From the NCBI RefSeq assembly GCF_022682495.2, contig NW_026527258.1, positions 558,001 to 622,000 on the forward strand: a stretch of DNA of 64,000 nt, in the 5' to 3' direction. The stretch's first letter is position 1, and each line of letters opens with the position of its first letter. The notes below the pieces were generated by a model, which was not told the DNA's origin, made no database searches, and was given only the letters and a program-made list of their open reading frames with translations. Position numbers and translations under genes: made by a program. This document shows, piece by piece, positions 1 to 10,203 of the stretch. The DNA comes from Desmodus rotundus (lineage: Eukaryota; Chordata; Mammalia; Chiroptera; Phyllostomidae).

Positions 1-97
1 CCCAATCCCCAAACCTAACCCTAACCCTATCCCTAACCCTAATAATAAAGCTAATCCTAACCATATCCCGTATGCTAGCCCTAACCCTAACTCTATC
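1..97 (-). repeat. Partial telomere-like hexamer block at window start
   Basis: This is the second half of the degenerate TTAGGG-type block, cut by the window edge. It contains exact TAACCCTAA at 16-24, 34-42 and 82-90, as in the complete block that follows one unit later. Confidence 0.9.
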
Positions 98-149
98 TTG
101 AAACAGAAGTCGTCTCATATATCGGAGCTGTGGGTGTTGTTCTAACCAA

Positions 150-720
150 AATGCTCCTGAAATCATTTTCCATCAGGAGTGAATGAGCTGGGGCATAGCA
201 GTATCTGAACGTTTCAGGACAGTGAGCTGCGAGTGTGGGGTTTTTGCCCCTCTATTTTTTCCTTGAAAAACTCACAGTCCGACGATTTCCTGCAAGTACT
301 GACTAGTATGTCTTGTGGATAAAACTGTTACTCAAACGTACATATGCACATGAAGCTCACAGTCCATAGAGTCTATGCGGCTGAATTTCCTTCTCAGAGA
401 ACAGCAAGCATTTCATGGAAAGCTGCCACACGACTAGGGAGTCAGGATGTTTCACACAAGTGCCTTATTGGAAAAATTCATGTCCAGCGGGAAACACTCG
501 GTCAATGGACTCGTTTCTGTAGAGTGCGAAATGTATGGGGTGCCGATATAACCGACCGATTTGGCCAATCATTCCAATTTGTTTTCCGTATGATCACCTA
601 GGCGGTAACTTGGCTAGGCAAAGAGTTCAGGGATCACGTTGCCCCAGACAAAGGAATGAACGGGAGCACAGGACTACGCCAACTATGAACTACAGTCAGC
701 TTGGCTACCACTGTTTTCGC
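150..720 (+). repeat. Ancient internal duplication, segment D1a (shown in copy 1)
   Basis: This part of the unit is collinear with unit 1360-1920 (D1b), about 1.2 kb downstream. Anchor matches read by eye: 157-176 with 1367-1386 (17 of 20 identical), 346-365 with 1557-1576 (16 of 20), 418-428 with 1629-1639 (10 of 11), 432-462 with 1642-1672 (22 of 31), 495-507 with 1692-1704 (12 of 13), 587-599 with 1766-1778 (12 of 13), and 664-690 with 1863-1889 (21 of 27). Offsets are 1,210-1,211 in the first part and 1,179-1,199 later, as expected with small indels. Boundaries are approximate. The same segment recurs in all copies. Confidence 0.75.
154..179. other. Short inverted repeat, 7-bp arms, 12-base loop (shown in copy 1)
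   Basis: CTCCTGA at 154-160 and TCAGGAG at 173-179 are exact reverse complements and are kept in all copies I read. The equivalent place in segment D1b (1367-1386) keeps a shorter CTGAA/TTCAG stem. That stem is broken in copies 26-27 (G1368) and copy 28 (C1386), so the structure is probably not under strong constraint. Confidence 0.4.
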
Positions 721-778
721 CAAATTATGCGTTCTGGGAGGAAAGCGTATCCGGACGTTGGAAGGCCGCTAGGCCATG

Positions 779-1000
779 CTACGTGACTTGGACTCCAAGG
801 CTCTGAAGATCTAAGGCAATATGGATCTCAGAGCACCCTGCGGGGCTCCCAGTGGAAGATAATACATTGGTGAAGTTGTGTTTTCTCCTCAACATCACCC
901 GGGAATAAACCTATTTCGTAGGAACCGGGTTTTTTAGCCAAAGCCGTCTCAGCGTGGAACGTCTTCTGAATGTTCTCTTTTCAGTAGTAGATGGAATGGG
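779..1000 (+). repeat. Ancient internal duplication, segment D2a (shown in copy 1)
   Basis: This segment is collinear with 1038-1270 at an offset of 259-273 bases. Anchors: 779-797 with 1038-1056 (17 of 19 identical, including an 11-base exact run), 804-816 with 1065-1077 (10 of 13), 861-875 with 1134-1148 (12 of 15), 919-925 with 1181-1187 (7 of 7), and 969-996 with 1241-1268 (24 of 28). Edges are approximate. No function is apparent. Confidence 0.72.
897..935 (+). other. Imperfect hairpin followed by T6/T7 run (shown in copy 1)
   Basis: ACCCGG at 897-902 can pair with CCGGGT at 925-930. Inside it CCTA at 910-913 can pair with TAGG at 919-922, with unequal internal loops of 7 and 2 bases. 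The right arm runs straight into a T-run at 930-935. The run is T6 or T7 depending on the copy and is the main source of unit length change. C902, in copies 3, 19-22, 25 and 30, removes the innermost pair of the outer stem. It resembles an intrinsic or Pol III terminator in outline, but no promoter or transcript is evident, so I record only the structure. Confidence 0.45.
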
Positions 1001-1037
1001 AGACTAAGGGTGTAGCCTAGGAAACGCACGGAGACTA

Positions 1038-1270
1038 CTACGTCCCTTGGACTCCACCCGTTCGTGAAGCATTAAGGGACGAACAAGCTAAACGTACACC
1101 ATGGGCCTAGCAGGGCATTCATTCCACTCTGAGAATACAGCAGTGAAGACTTTGCGCTCCCCTGCGTCATTCAGCAATTATAGGAACTCGTGCGAAAAGT
1201 GTTTTCCACAAAAGCCATCCACACTATTTGACGTGTTATCAATGTTCTCATTTCAGTAGGGGATGAAAGC
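1038..1270 (+). repeat. Ancient internal duplication, segment D2b (shown in copy 1)
   Basis: This is the direct partner of D2a and follows it almost immediately, so D2a-D2b is a tandem pair of about 265 bases nested between the two D1 segments. The last part, from 1241, is the best preserved. Confidence 0.72.
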
Positions 1271-1359
1271 AGTGGTGTGCCACATAGTGCGTACACTTGT
1301 CAGCATCCCGTCGAAGTACCTTGCTGCAATGTAGGATCTCTGGCTCGTGTCATAGCCCA

Positions 1360-1920
1360 AGAGCTACTGAAATGATTTCCCTTCAGCAAAGGAGGGAATG
1401 CCAGCATAGCACTTTGTGATCCTTGAAGGGGGATGAGCTTCCACAGTAGAGTTTTCTCCTAGGTACTTTTCGCATCCGAAAAGCGTAGTCCCAAGAAGAA
1501 GAGAAGGAACGGCCTAGTTCCTCACTTTGACCATACAGTGTTTTCAACGCAGAAACGCATGTGAAGCTAGCAGTCCCCTTACTCTATTCGAGTGAACGTC
1601 TCGGACACAGCACATGAGTCAACGGTTTGAAAGCTGGCAAGGACTCGGGAATGAACATGTTCCTGAGAAGTGGCTTTAAGCATGAATGCAGCACTCGATC
1701 AATGTGTTCATATCAGCTGAAGTGGAAATGAGTGCCTTGTACCCTATCACACAACCTCTTCAGAACGTATGATCAGCTATTTTGCTCTCTTATCATTTCC
1801 CTTGCTGTGTTTGAGTCCAACGATCTACAGAATCACTTTCTCGTCATCCACGGACTCAAAGAGAGTACAGGACTATGACTGCTATGAAGTGCACTATCTT
1901 CTATGACACACTTTCCTCGA
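1360..1920 (+). repeat. Ancient internal duplication, segment D1b (shown in copy 1)
   Basis: This is the downstream partner of D1a in the same orientation. It ends close to the start of the telomere-like block at 1943, whereas D1a starts shortly after the end of that block. In the array, each telomere-like block is therefore flanked by D1b on its left and D1a on its right. The identity with D1a is far lower than between neighbouring monomers, so the duplication predates amplification of the 2.04-kb unit. Confidence 0.75.
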
Positions 1921-1942
1921 CCGGCGGCCGTCATCTGCCTAT

Positions 1943-2137
1943 AGCCCTAGCCCTAAGCCTACATGTAACATTAGCCCAAACCATCATCCTAACCCTAACC
2001 CTACTCTTATCCCTAACCCTACCCCTCACCCTAACCCGAACCCAATCCCCAAACCTAACCCTAACCCTATCCCTAACCCTAATAATAAAGCTAATCCTAA
2101 CCATATCCCGTATGCTAGCCCTAACCCTAACTCTATC
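1943..2137 (-). repeat. Degenerate TTAGGG-type telomeric hexamer block (one per unit)
   Basis: About 195 bases are built from CCCTAA-like hexamers on the + strand (TTAGGG on the - strand). Exact hexamers are mixed with point variants such as CCCTAG, CCCTAT, CCCCTC and CCCGAA. The six-base register is kept from end to end, so decay has been by substitution, not by indels. Four exact TAACCCTAA nonamers remain at 1990-1998, 2056-2064, 2074-2082 and 2122-2130. Every unit has this block, from 98 bases before to 96 bases after each copy start (copy starts 2041, 4081, 6122 and so on to 63251). That makes 31 complete blocks plus the partial one at 1-97. The short open frames across it (repeating Leu-Thr or Arg-Val) are just the hexamer translated. 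Confidence 0.93.
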
Positions 2138-4080
2138 TTGAAACAGAAGTCGTCTCATATATCGGAGCTGTGGGTGTTGTTCTAACCAAAATGCTCCTGA
2201 AATCATTTTCCATCAGGAGTGAATGAGCTGGGGCATAGCAGTATCTGAACGTTTCAGGACAGTGAGCTGCGAGTGTGGGGTTTTCGCCCCTCTATTTTTT
2301 CCTTGAAAAACTCACAGTCCGACGATTTCCTGCAAGTACTGACTAGTATGTCTTGTGGATAAAACTGTTACTCAAACGTACATATGCACATGAAGCTCAC
2401 AGTCCATAGAGTCTATGCGGCTGAATTTCCTTCTCAGAGAACAGCAAGCATTTCATGGAAAGCTGCCACACGACTAGGGAGTCAGGATGTTTCACACAAG
2501 TGCCTTATTGGAAAAATTCATGTCCAGCGGGAAACACTCGGTCAATGGACTCGTTTCTGTAGAGTGCGAAATGTATGGGGTGCCGATATAACCGACCGAT
2601 TTGGCCAATCATTCCAATTTGTTTTCCGTATGATCACCTAGGCGGTAACTTTGCTAGGCAAAGAGTTCAGGGATCACGTTGCCCCAGACAAAGGAATGAA
2701 CGGGAGCACAGGACTACGCCAACTATGAACTACAGTCAGCTTGGCTACCACTGTTTTCGCCAAATTATGCGTTCTGGGAGGAAAGCGTATCCGGACGTTG
2801 GAAGGCCGCTAGGCCATGCTACGTGACTTGGACTCCAAGGCTCTGAAGATCTAAGGCAATATGGATCTCAGAGCACCCTGCGGGGCTCCCAGTGGAAGAT
2901 AATACATTGGTGAAGTTGTGTTTTCTCCTCAACATCACCCGGGAATAAACCTATTTCGTAGGAACCGGGTTTTTTAGCCAAAGCCGTCTCAGCGTGGAAC
3001 GTCTTCTGAATGTTCTCTTTTCAGTAGTAGATGGAATGGGAGACTAAGGGTGTAGCCTAGGAAACGCACGGAGACTACTACGTCCCTTGGACTCCACCCG
3101 TTCGTGAAGCATTAAGGGACGAACAAGCTAAACGTACACAATGGGCCTAGCAGGGCATTCATTCCACTCTGAGAATACAGCAGTGAAGACTTTGCGCTCC
3201 CCTGCGTCATTCAGCAATTATAGGAACTCGTGCGAAAAGTGTTTTCCACAAAAGCCATCCACACTATTTGACGTGTTATCAATGTTCTCATTTCAGTAGG
3301 GGATGAAAGCAGTGGTGTGCCACATAGTGCGTACACTTGTCAGCATCCCGTCGAAGTACCTTGCTGCAATGTAGGATCTCTGGCTCGTGTCATAGCCCAA
3401 GAGCTACTGAAATGATTTCCCTTCAGCAAAGGAGGGAATGCCAGCATAGCACTTTGTGATCCTTGAAGGGGGATGAGCTTCCACAGTAGAGTTTTCTCCT
3501 AGGTACTTTTGGCATCCGAAAAGCGTAGTCCCAAGAAGAAGAGAAGGAACGGCCTAGTTCCTCACTTTGACCATACAGTGTTTTCAACGCAGAAACGCAT
3601 GTGAAGCTAGCAGTCCCCTTACTCTATTCGCGTGAACGTCTCGGACACAGCACATGAGTCAACGGTTTGAAAGCTGGCAAGGACTCGGGAATGAACATGT
3701 TCCTGAGAAGTGGCTTTAAGCATGAACGCAGCACTCGATCAATGTGTTCATATCAGCTGAAGTGGAAATGAGTGCCTTGTACCCTATCACACAACCTCTT
3801 CAGAACGTATGATCAGCTATTTTGCTCTCTTATCATTTCCCTTGCTGTGTTTGAGTCCAACGATCTACAGAATCACTTTCTCGTCATCCACGGACTCAAA
3901 GAGTGTACAGGACTATGACTGCTACGAAGTGCAGTATCTTCTATGACACACTTTCCTCGACCGGCGGCCGTCATCTACCTATAGCCCTAGCCCTAAGCCT
4001 ACATGTAACATTAGCCCAAACCATCATCCTAACCCTAACCCTACTCTTATACCTAACCCTACCCCTCACCCTAACCCGAA
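2041..4080 (+). repeat. Satellite monomer copy 2 (second half divergent)
   Basis: The first half matches copy 1 (A334, C409, T6). The second half carries a run of variants otherwise found mainly in right-hand copies: A1100, C1591, T1864 (also copy 25), C1885 and A1937. It also has G1471, shared with copy 13, and private G1894 and A2011. It looks like a mosaic; the divergent tract runs on into copy 3. Confidence 0.95.
2649..2663. other. Short perfect inverted repeat, 6-bp arms, 3-base loop (shown in copy 2)
   Basis: CTTTGC, three bases, then GCAAAG, at unit positions 609-623. It is present in most copies. Copies 1, 20 and 25 have G at unit position 612, which breaks one pair. A 15-base inverted repeat of this kind is expected by chance now and then, so no function is claimed. 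Confidence 0.4.
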
Positions 4081-6121
4081 CCCAATCCCCAAACCTAACC
4101 CTAACCCTATCCCTAACCCTAATAATAAAGCTAATCCTAACCATATCCCGTATGCTAGCCCTAACCCTAACTCTATCTTGAAACAGAAGTCGTCTCATAT
4201 ATCGGAGCTGTGGGTGTTGTTCTAACCAAAATGCTCCTGAAATCATTTTCCATCAGGAGTGAATGAGCTGGGGCATAGCAGTATCTGAACGTTTCAGGAC
4301 AGTGAGCTGCGAGTGTGGGGTTTTCGCCCCTCTATTTTTTCCTTGAAAAACTCACAGTCCGACGATTTCCTGCAAGTACTGACTAGTATGTCTTGTGGAT
4401 AAAACTGTTACTCGAACGTACATATGCACATGAAGCTCACAGTCCATAGAGTCTATGCGGCTGAATTTCCTTCTCAGAGAACAGCAAGGATTTCATGGAA
4501 AGCTGCCACACGACTAGGGAGTCAGGATGTTTCACACAAGTGCCTTATTGGAAAAATTCATGTCCAGCGGGAAACACTCGGTCAATGGACTCGTTTCTGT
4601 AGAGTGCGAAATGTATGGGGTGCCCATATAACCGACCGATTTGGCCAATCATTCCAATTTGTTTTCCGTATGATCACCTAGGCGGTAACTTTGCTAGGCA
4701 AAGAGTTCAGGGATCACGTTGCCCCAGACAAAGGAATGAACGGGAGCACAGGACTACGCCAACTATGAACTACAGTCAGCTTGGCTACCACTGTTTTCGC
4801 CAAATTATGCGTTCTGGGAGGAAAGCGTATCCGGACGTTGGAAGGCCGCTAGGCCATGCTACGTGACTTGGACTCCAAGGCTCTGAAGATCTAAGGCAAT
4901 ATGGATCTCAGAGCACCCTGCGGGGCTCCCAGTGGAAGATAATACATTGGTGAAGTTGTGTTTTCTCCTCAACATCACCCGCGAATAAACCTATTTCGTA
5001 GGAACCGGGTTTTTTTAGCCAAAGCCGTCTCAGCGTGGAACGTCTTCTGAATGTTCTCTTTTCAGTAGTAGATGGAATGGGAGACTAAGGGTGTAGCCTA
5101 GGAAACGCACGGAGACTACTACGTCCCTTGGACTCCACCCGTTCGTGAAGCATTAAGGGACGAACAAGCTAAACGTACACCATGGGCCTAGCAGGGCATT
5201 CATTCCACTCTGAGAATACAGCAGTGAAGACTTTGCGCTCCCCTGCGTCATTCAGCAATTATAGGAACTCGTGCGAAAAGTGTTTTCCACAAAAGCCATC
5301 CACACTATTTGACGTGTTATCAATGTTCTCATTTCAGTAGGGGATGAAAGCAGTGGTGTGCCACATAGTGCGTACACTTGTCAGCATCCCGTCGAAGTAC
5401 CTTGCTGCAATGTAGGATCTCTGGCTCGTGTCATAGCCCAAGAGCTACTGAAATGATTTCCCTTCAGCAAAGGAGGGAATGCCAGCATAGCACTTTGTGA
5501 TCCTTGAAGGGGGATGAGCTTCCACAGTAGAGTTTTCTCCTAGGTACTTTTCGCATCCGAAAAGCGTAGTCCCAAGAAGAAGAGAAGGAACGGCCTAGTT
5601 CCTCACTTTGACCATACAGTGTTTTCAACGCAGAAACGCATGTGAAGCTAGCAGTCCCCTTACTCTATTCGAGTGAACGTCTCGGACACAGCACATGAGT
5701 CAACGGTTTGAAAGCTGGCAAGGACTCGGGAATGAACATGTTCCTGAGAAGTGGCTTTAAGCATGAACGCAGCACTCGATCAATGTGTTCATATCAGCTG
5801 AAGTGGAAATGAGTGCCTTGTACCCTATCACACAACCTCTTCAGAACGTATGATCAGCTATTTTGCTCTCTTATCATTTCCCTTGCTGTGTTTGAGTCCA
5901 ACGATCTACAGAATCACTTTCTCGTCATCCACGGACTCAAAGAGAGTACAGGACTATGACTGCTATGAAGTGCACTATCTTCTATGACACACTTTCCTCG
6001 ACCGGCGGCCGTCATCTGCCTATAGCCCTAGCCCTAAGCCTACATGTAACATTAGCCCAAACCATCATCCTAACCCTAACCCTACTCTTATCCCTAACCC
6101 TACCCCTCACCCTAACCCGAA
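4081..6121 (+). repeat. Satellite monomer copy 3
   Basis: This copy is 2,041 bases with the T7 run. It has G334, G409, C545 and C902. The combination of C545, C902 and T7 is otherwise seen in copy 22, so its first half continues the right-type patch that starts in copy 2. Its second half is ordinary left-group sequence. Confidence 0.95.
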
Positions 6122-8162
6122 CCCAATCCCCAAACCTAACCCTAACCCTATCCCTAACCCTAATAATAAAGCTAATCCTAACCATATCCCGTATGCTAGC
6201 CCTAACCCTAACTCTATCTTGAAACAGAAGTCGTCTCATATATCGGAGCTGTGGGTGTTGTTCTAACCAAAATGCTCCTGAAATCATTTTCCATCAGGAG
6301 TGAATGAGCTGGGGCATAGCAGTATCTGAACGTTTCAGGACAGTGAGCTGCGAGTGTGGGGTTTTCGCCCCTCTATTTTTTCCTTGAAAAACTCACAGTC
6401 CGACGATTTCCTGCAAGTACTGACTAGTATGTCTTGTGGATAAAACTGTTACTCGAACGTACATATGCACATGAAGCTCACAGTCCATAGAGTCTATGCG
6501 GCTGAATTTCCTTCTCAGAGAACAGCAAGCATTTCATGGAAAGCTGCCACACGACTAGGGAGTCAGGATGTTTCACACAAGTGCCTTATTGGAAAAATTC
6601 ATGTCCAGCGGGAAACACTCGGTCAATGGACTCGTTTCTGTAGAGTGCGAAATGTATGGGGTGCCGATATAACCGACCGATTTGGCCAATCATTCCAATT
6701 TGTTTTCCGTATGATCACCTAGGCGGTAACTTTGCTAGGCAAAGAGTTCAGGGATCACGTTGCCCCAGACAAAGGAATGAACGGGAGCACAGGACTACGC
6801 CAACTATGAACTACAGTCAGCTTGGCTACCACTGTTTTCGCCAAATTATGCGTTCTGGGAGGAAAGCGTATCCGGACGTTGGAAGGCCGCTAGGCCATGC
6901 TACGTGACTTGGACTCCAAGGCTCTGAAGATCTAAGGCAATATGGATCTCAGAGCACCCTGCGGGGCTCCCAGTGGAAGATAATACATTGGTGAAGTTGT
7001 GTTTTCTCCTCAACATCACCCGGGAATAAACCTATTTCGTAGGAACCGGGTTTTTTTAGCCAAAGCCGTCTCAGCGTGGAACGTCTTCTGAATGTTCTCT
7101 TTTCAGTAGTAGATGGAATGGGAGACTAAGGGTGTAGCCTAGGAAACGCACGGAGACTACTACGTCCCTTGGACTCCACCCGTTCGTGAAGCATTAAGGG
7201 ACGAACAAGCTAAACGTACACCATGGGCCTAGCAGGGCATTCATTCCACTCTGAGAATACAGCAGTGAAGACTTTGCGCTCCCCTGCGTCATTCAGCAAT
7301 TATAGGAACTCGTGCGAAAAGTGTTTTCCACAAAAGCCATCCACACTATTTGACGTGTTATCAATGTTCTCATTTCAGTAGGGGATGAAAGCAGTGGTGT
7401 GCCACATAGTGCGTACACTTGTCAGCATCCCGTCGAAGTACCTTGCTGCAATGTAGGATCTCTGGCTCGTGTCATAGCCCAAGAGCTACTGAAATGATTT
7501 CCCTTCAGCAAAGGAGGGAATGCCAGCATAGCACTTTGTGATCCTTGAAGGGGGATGAGCTTCCACAGTAGAGTTTTCTCCTAGGTACTTTTCGCATCCG
7601 AAAAGCGTAGTCCCAAGAAGAAGAGAAGGAACGGCCTAGTTCCTCACTTTGACCATACAGTGTTTTCAACGCAGAAACGCATGTGAAGCTAGCAGTCCCC
7701 TTACTCTATTCGAGTGAACGTCTCGGACACAGCACATGAGTCAACGGTTTGAAAGCTGGCAAGGACTCGGGAATGAACATGTTCCTGAGAAGTGGCTTTA
7801 AGCATGAACGCAGCACTCGATCAATGTGTTCATATCAGCTGAAGTGGAAATGAGTGCCTTGTACCCTATCACACAACCTCTTCAGAACGTATGATCAGCT
7901 ATTTTGCTCTCTTATCATTTCCCTTGCTGTGTTTGAGTCCAACGATCTACAGAATCACTTTCTCGTCATCCACGGACTCAAAGAGAGTACAGGACTATGA
8001 CTGCTATGAAGTGCACTATCTTCTATGACACACTTTCCTCGACCGGCGGCCGTCATCTGCCTATAGCCCTAGCCCTAAGCCTACATGTAACATTAGCCCA
8101 AACCATCATCCTAACCCTAACCCTACTCTTATCCCTAACCCTACCCCTCACCCTAACCCGAA
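6122..8162 (+). repeat. Satellite monomer copy 4 (type alpha)
   Basis: This copy is 2,041 bases. It defines type alpha: G334, C409, T7. I saw no private change, and no difference from copy 5. Confidence 0.95.
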
Positions 8163-10203
8163 CCCAATCCCCAAACCTAACCCTAACCCTATCCCTAACC
8201 CTAATAATAAAGCTAATCCTAACCATATCCCGTATGCTAGCCCTAACCCTAACTCTATCTTGAAACAGAAGTCGTCTCATATATCGGAGCTGTGGGTGTT
8301 GTTCTAACCAAAATGCTCCTGAAATCATTTTCCATCAGGAGTGAATGAGCTGGGGCATAGCAGTATCTGAACGTTTCAGGACAGTGAGCTGCGAGTGTGG
8401 GGTTTTCGCCCCTCTATTTTTTCCTTGAAAAACTCACAGTCCGACGATTTCCTGCAAGTACTGACTAGTATGTCTTGTGGATAAAACTGTTACTCGAACG
8501 TACATATGCACATGAAGCTCACAGTCCATAGAGTCTATGCGGCTGAATTTCCTTCTCAGAGAACAGCAAGCATTTCATGGAAAGCTGCCACACGACTAGG
8601 GAGTCAGGATGTTTCACACAAGTGCCTTATTGGAAAAATTCATGTCCAGCGGGAAACACTCGGTCAATGGACTCGTTTCTGTAGAGTGCGAAATGTATGG
8701 GGTGCCGATATAACCGACCGATTTGGCCAATCATTCCAATTTGTTTTCCGTATGATCACCTAGGCGGTAACTTTGCTAGGCAAAGAGTTCAGGGATCACG
8801 TTGCCCCAGACAAAGGAATGAACGGGAGCACAGGACTACGCCAACTATGAACTACAGTCAGCTTGGCTACCACTGTTTTCGCCAAATTATGCGTTCTGGG
8901 AGGAAAGCGTATCCGGACGTTGGAAGGCCGCTAGGCCATGCTACGTGACTTGGACTCCAAGGCTCTGAAGATCTAAGGCAATATGGATCTCAGAGCACCC
9001 TGCGGGGCTCCCAGTGGAAGATAATACATTGGTGAAGTTGTGTTTTCTCCTCAACATCACCCGGGAATAAACCTATTTCGTAGGAACCGGGTTTTTTTAG
9101 CCAAAGCCGTCTCAGCGTGGAACGTCTTCTGAATGTTCTCTTTTCAGTAGTAGATGGAATGGGAGACTAAGGGTGTAGCCTAGGAAACGCACGGAGACTA
9201 CTACGTCCCTTGGACTCCACCCGTTCGTGAAGCATTAAGGGACGAACAAGCTAAACGTACACCATGGGCCTAGCAGGGCATTCATTCCACTCTGAGAATA
9301 CAGCAGTGAAGACTTTGCGCTCCCCTGCGTCATTCAGCAATTATAGGAACTCGTGCGAAAAGTGTTTTCCACAAAAGCCATCCACACTATTTGACGTGTT
9401 ATCAATGTTCTCATTTCAGTAGGGGATGAAAGCAGTGGTGTGCCACATAGTGCGTACACTTGTCAGCATCCCGTCGAAGTACCTTGCTGCAATGTAGGAT
9501 CTCTGGCTCGTGTCATAGCCCAAGAGCTACTGAAATGATTTCCCTTCAGCAAAGGAGGGAATGCCAGCATAGCACTTTGTGATCCTTGAAGGGGGATGAG
9601 CTTCCACAGTAGAGTTTTCTCCTAGGTACTTTTCGCATCCGAAAAGCGTAGTCCCAAGAAGAAGAGAAGGAACGGCCTAGTTCCTCACTTTGACCATACA
9701 GTGTTTTCAACGCAGAAACGCATGTGAAGCTAGCAGTCCCCTTACTCTATTCGAGTGAACGTCTCGGACACAGCACATGAGTCAACGGTTTGAAAGCTGG
9801 CAAGGACTCGGGAATGAACATGTTCCTGAGAAGTGGCTTTAAGCATGAACGCAGCACTCGATCAATGTGTTCATATCAGCTGAAGTGGAAATGAGTGCCT
9901 TGTACCCTATCACACAACCTCTTCAGAACGTATGATCAGCTATTTTGCTCTCTTATCATTTCCCTTGCTGTGTTTGAGTCCAACGATCTACAGAATCACT
10001 TTCTCGTCATCCACGGACTCAAAGAGAGTACAGGACTATGACTGCTATGAAGTGCACTATCTTCTATGACACACTTTCCTCGACCGGCGGCCGTCATCTG
10101 CCTATAGCCCTAGCCCTAAGCCTACATGTAACATTAGCCCAAACCATCATCCTAACCCTAACCCTACTCTTATCCCTAACCCTACCCCTCACCCTAACCC
10201 GAA
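8163..10203 (+). repeat. Satellite monomer copy 5 (type alpha)
   Basis: This copy is 2,041 bases, type alpha (G334, C409, T7). By eye it is indistinguishable from copy 4, which implies a very recent single-unit duplication or conversion. Confidence 0.95.

Larger units (their letters stand above)
1..2040 (+). repeat. Satellite monomer copy 1
   Basis: This 2,040-base copy is used as the coordinate frame. It has the T6 run, A at unit position 334, C at 409, T at 1687 and G at 612. The G at 612, shared with copies 20 and 25, breaks a short inverted repeat. T at 245 is private and is a CpG to TpG change. Otherwise it belongs to the left-hand, homogeneous group. Confidence 0.95.

Noticed and set aside
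344..601. An 85-codon + strand open frame repeated in nearly every unit, overlapped by an 83-codon frame at 535-786
   Set aside because: Across the copies the 85-codon frame shows about ten amino-acid changes and one nonsense change (TAA in copy 7) against a single silent change (position 499). That is the opposite of protein constraint. The overlapping frame changes freely as well. They persist only because the units are young.
897..935. Intrinsic (bacterial) or Pol III terminator at the hairpin and T-run
   Set aside because: The telomeric hexamers and the satellite make a bacterial source unlikely. I found no Pol III A or B box upstream, and the stem is interrupted and broken by C902 in several copies.
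1653..1662. Perfect 10-base palindrome GAACATGTTC, fitting the p53 half-site pattern
   Set aside because: The pattern is loose enough to be expected about once per 4 kb, and only one half-site is present per unit, so chance is sufficient.
1875..2206. Open frames on both strands across the telomere-like block (88 to 92 codons on +, 91 on -)
   Set aside because: The Leu-Thr and Arg-Val repeats are direct translations of CCCTAA/TTAGGG hexamers. A hexamer array without indels has no stop in several frames by construction. No domain or signal peptide is credible.
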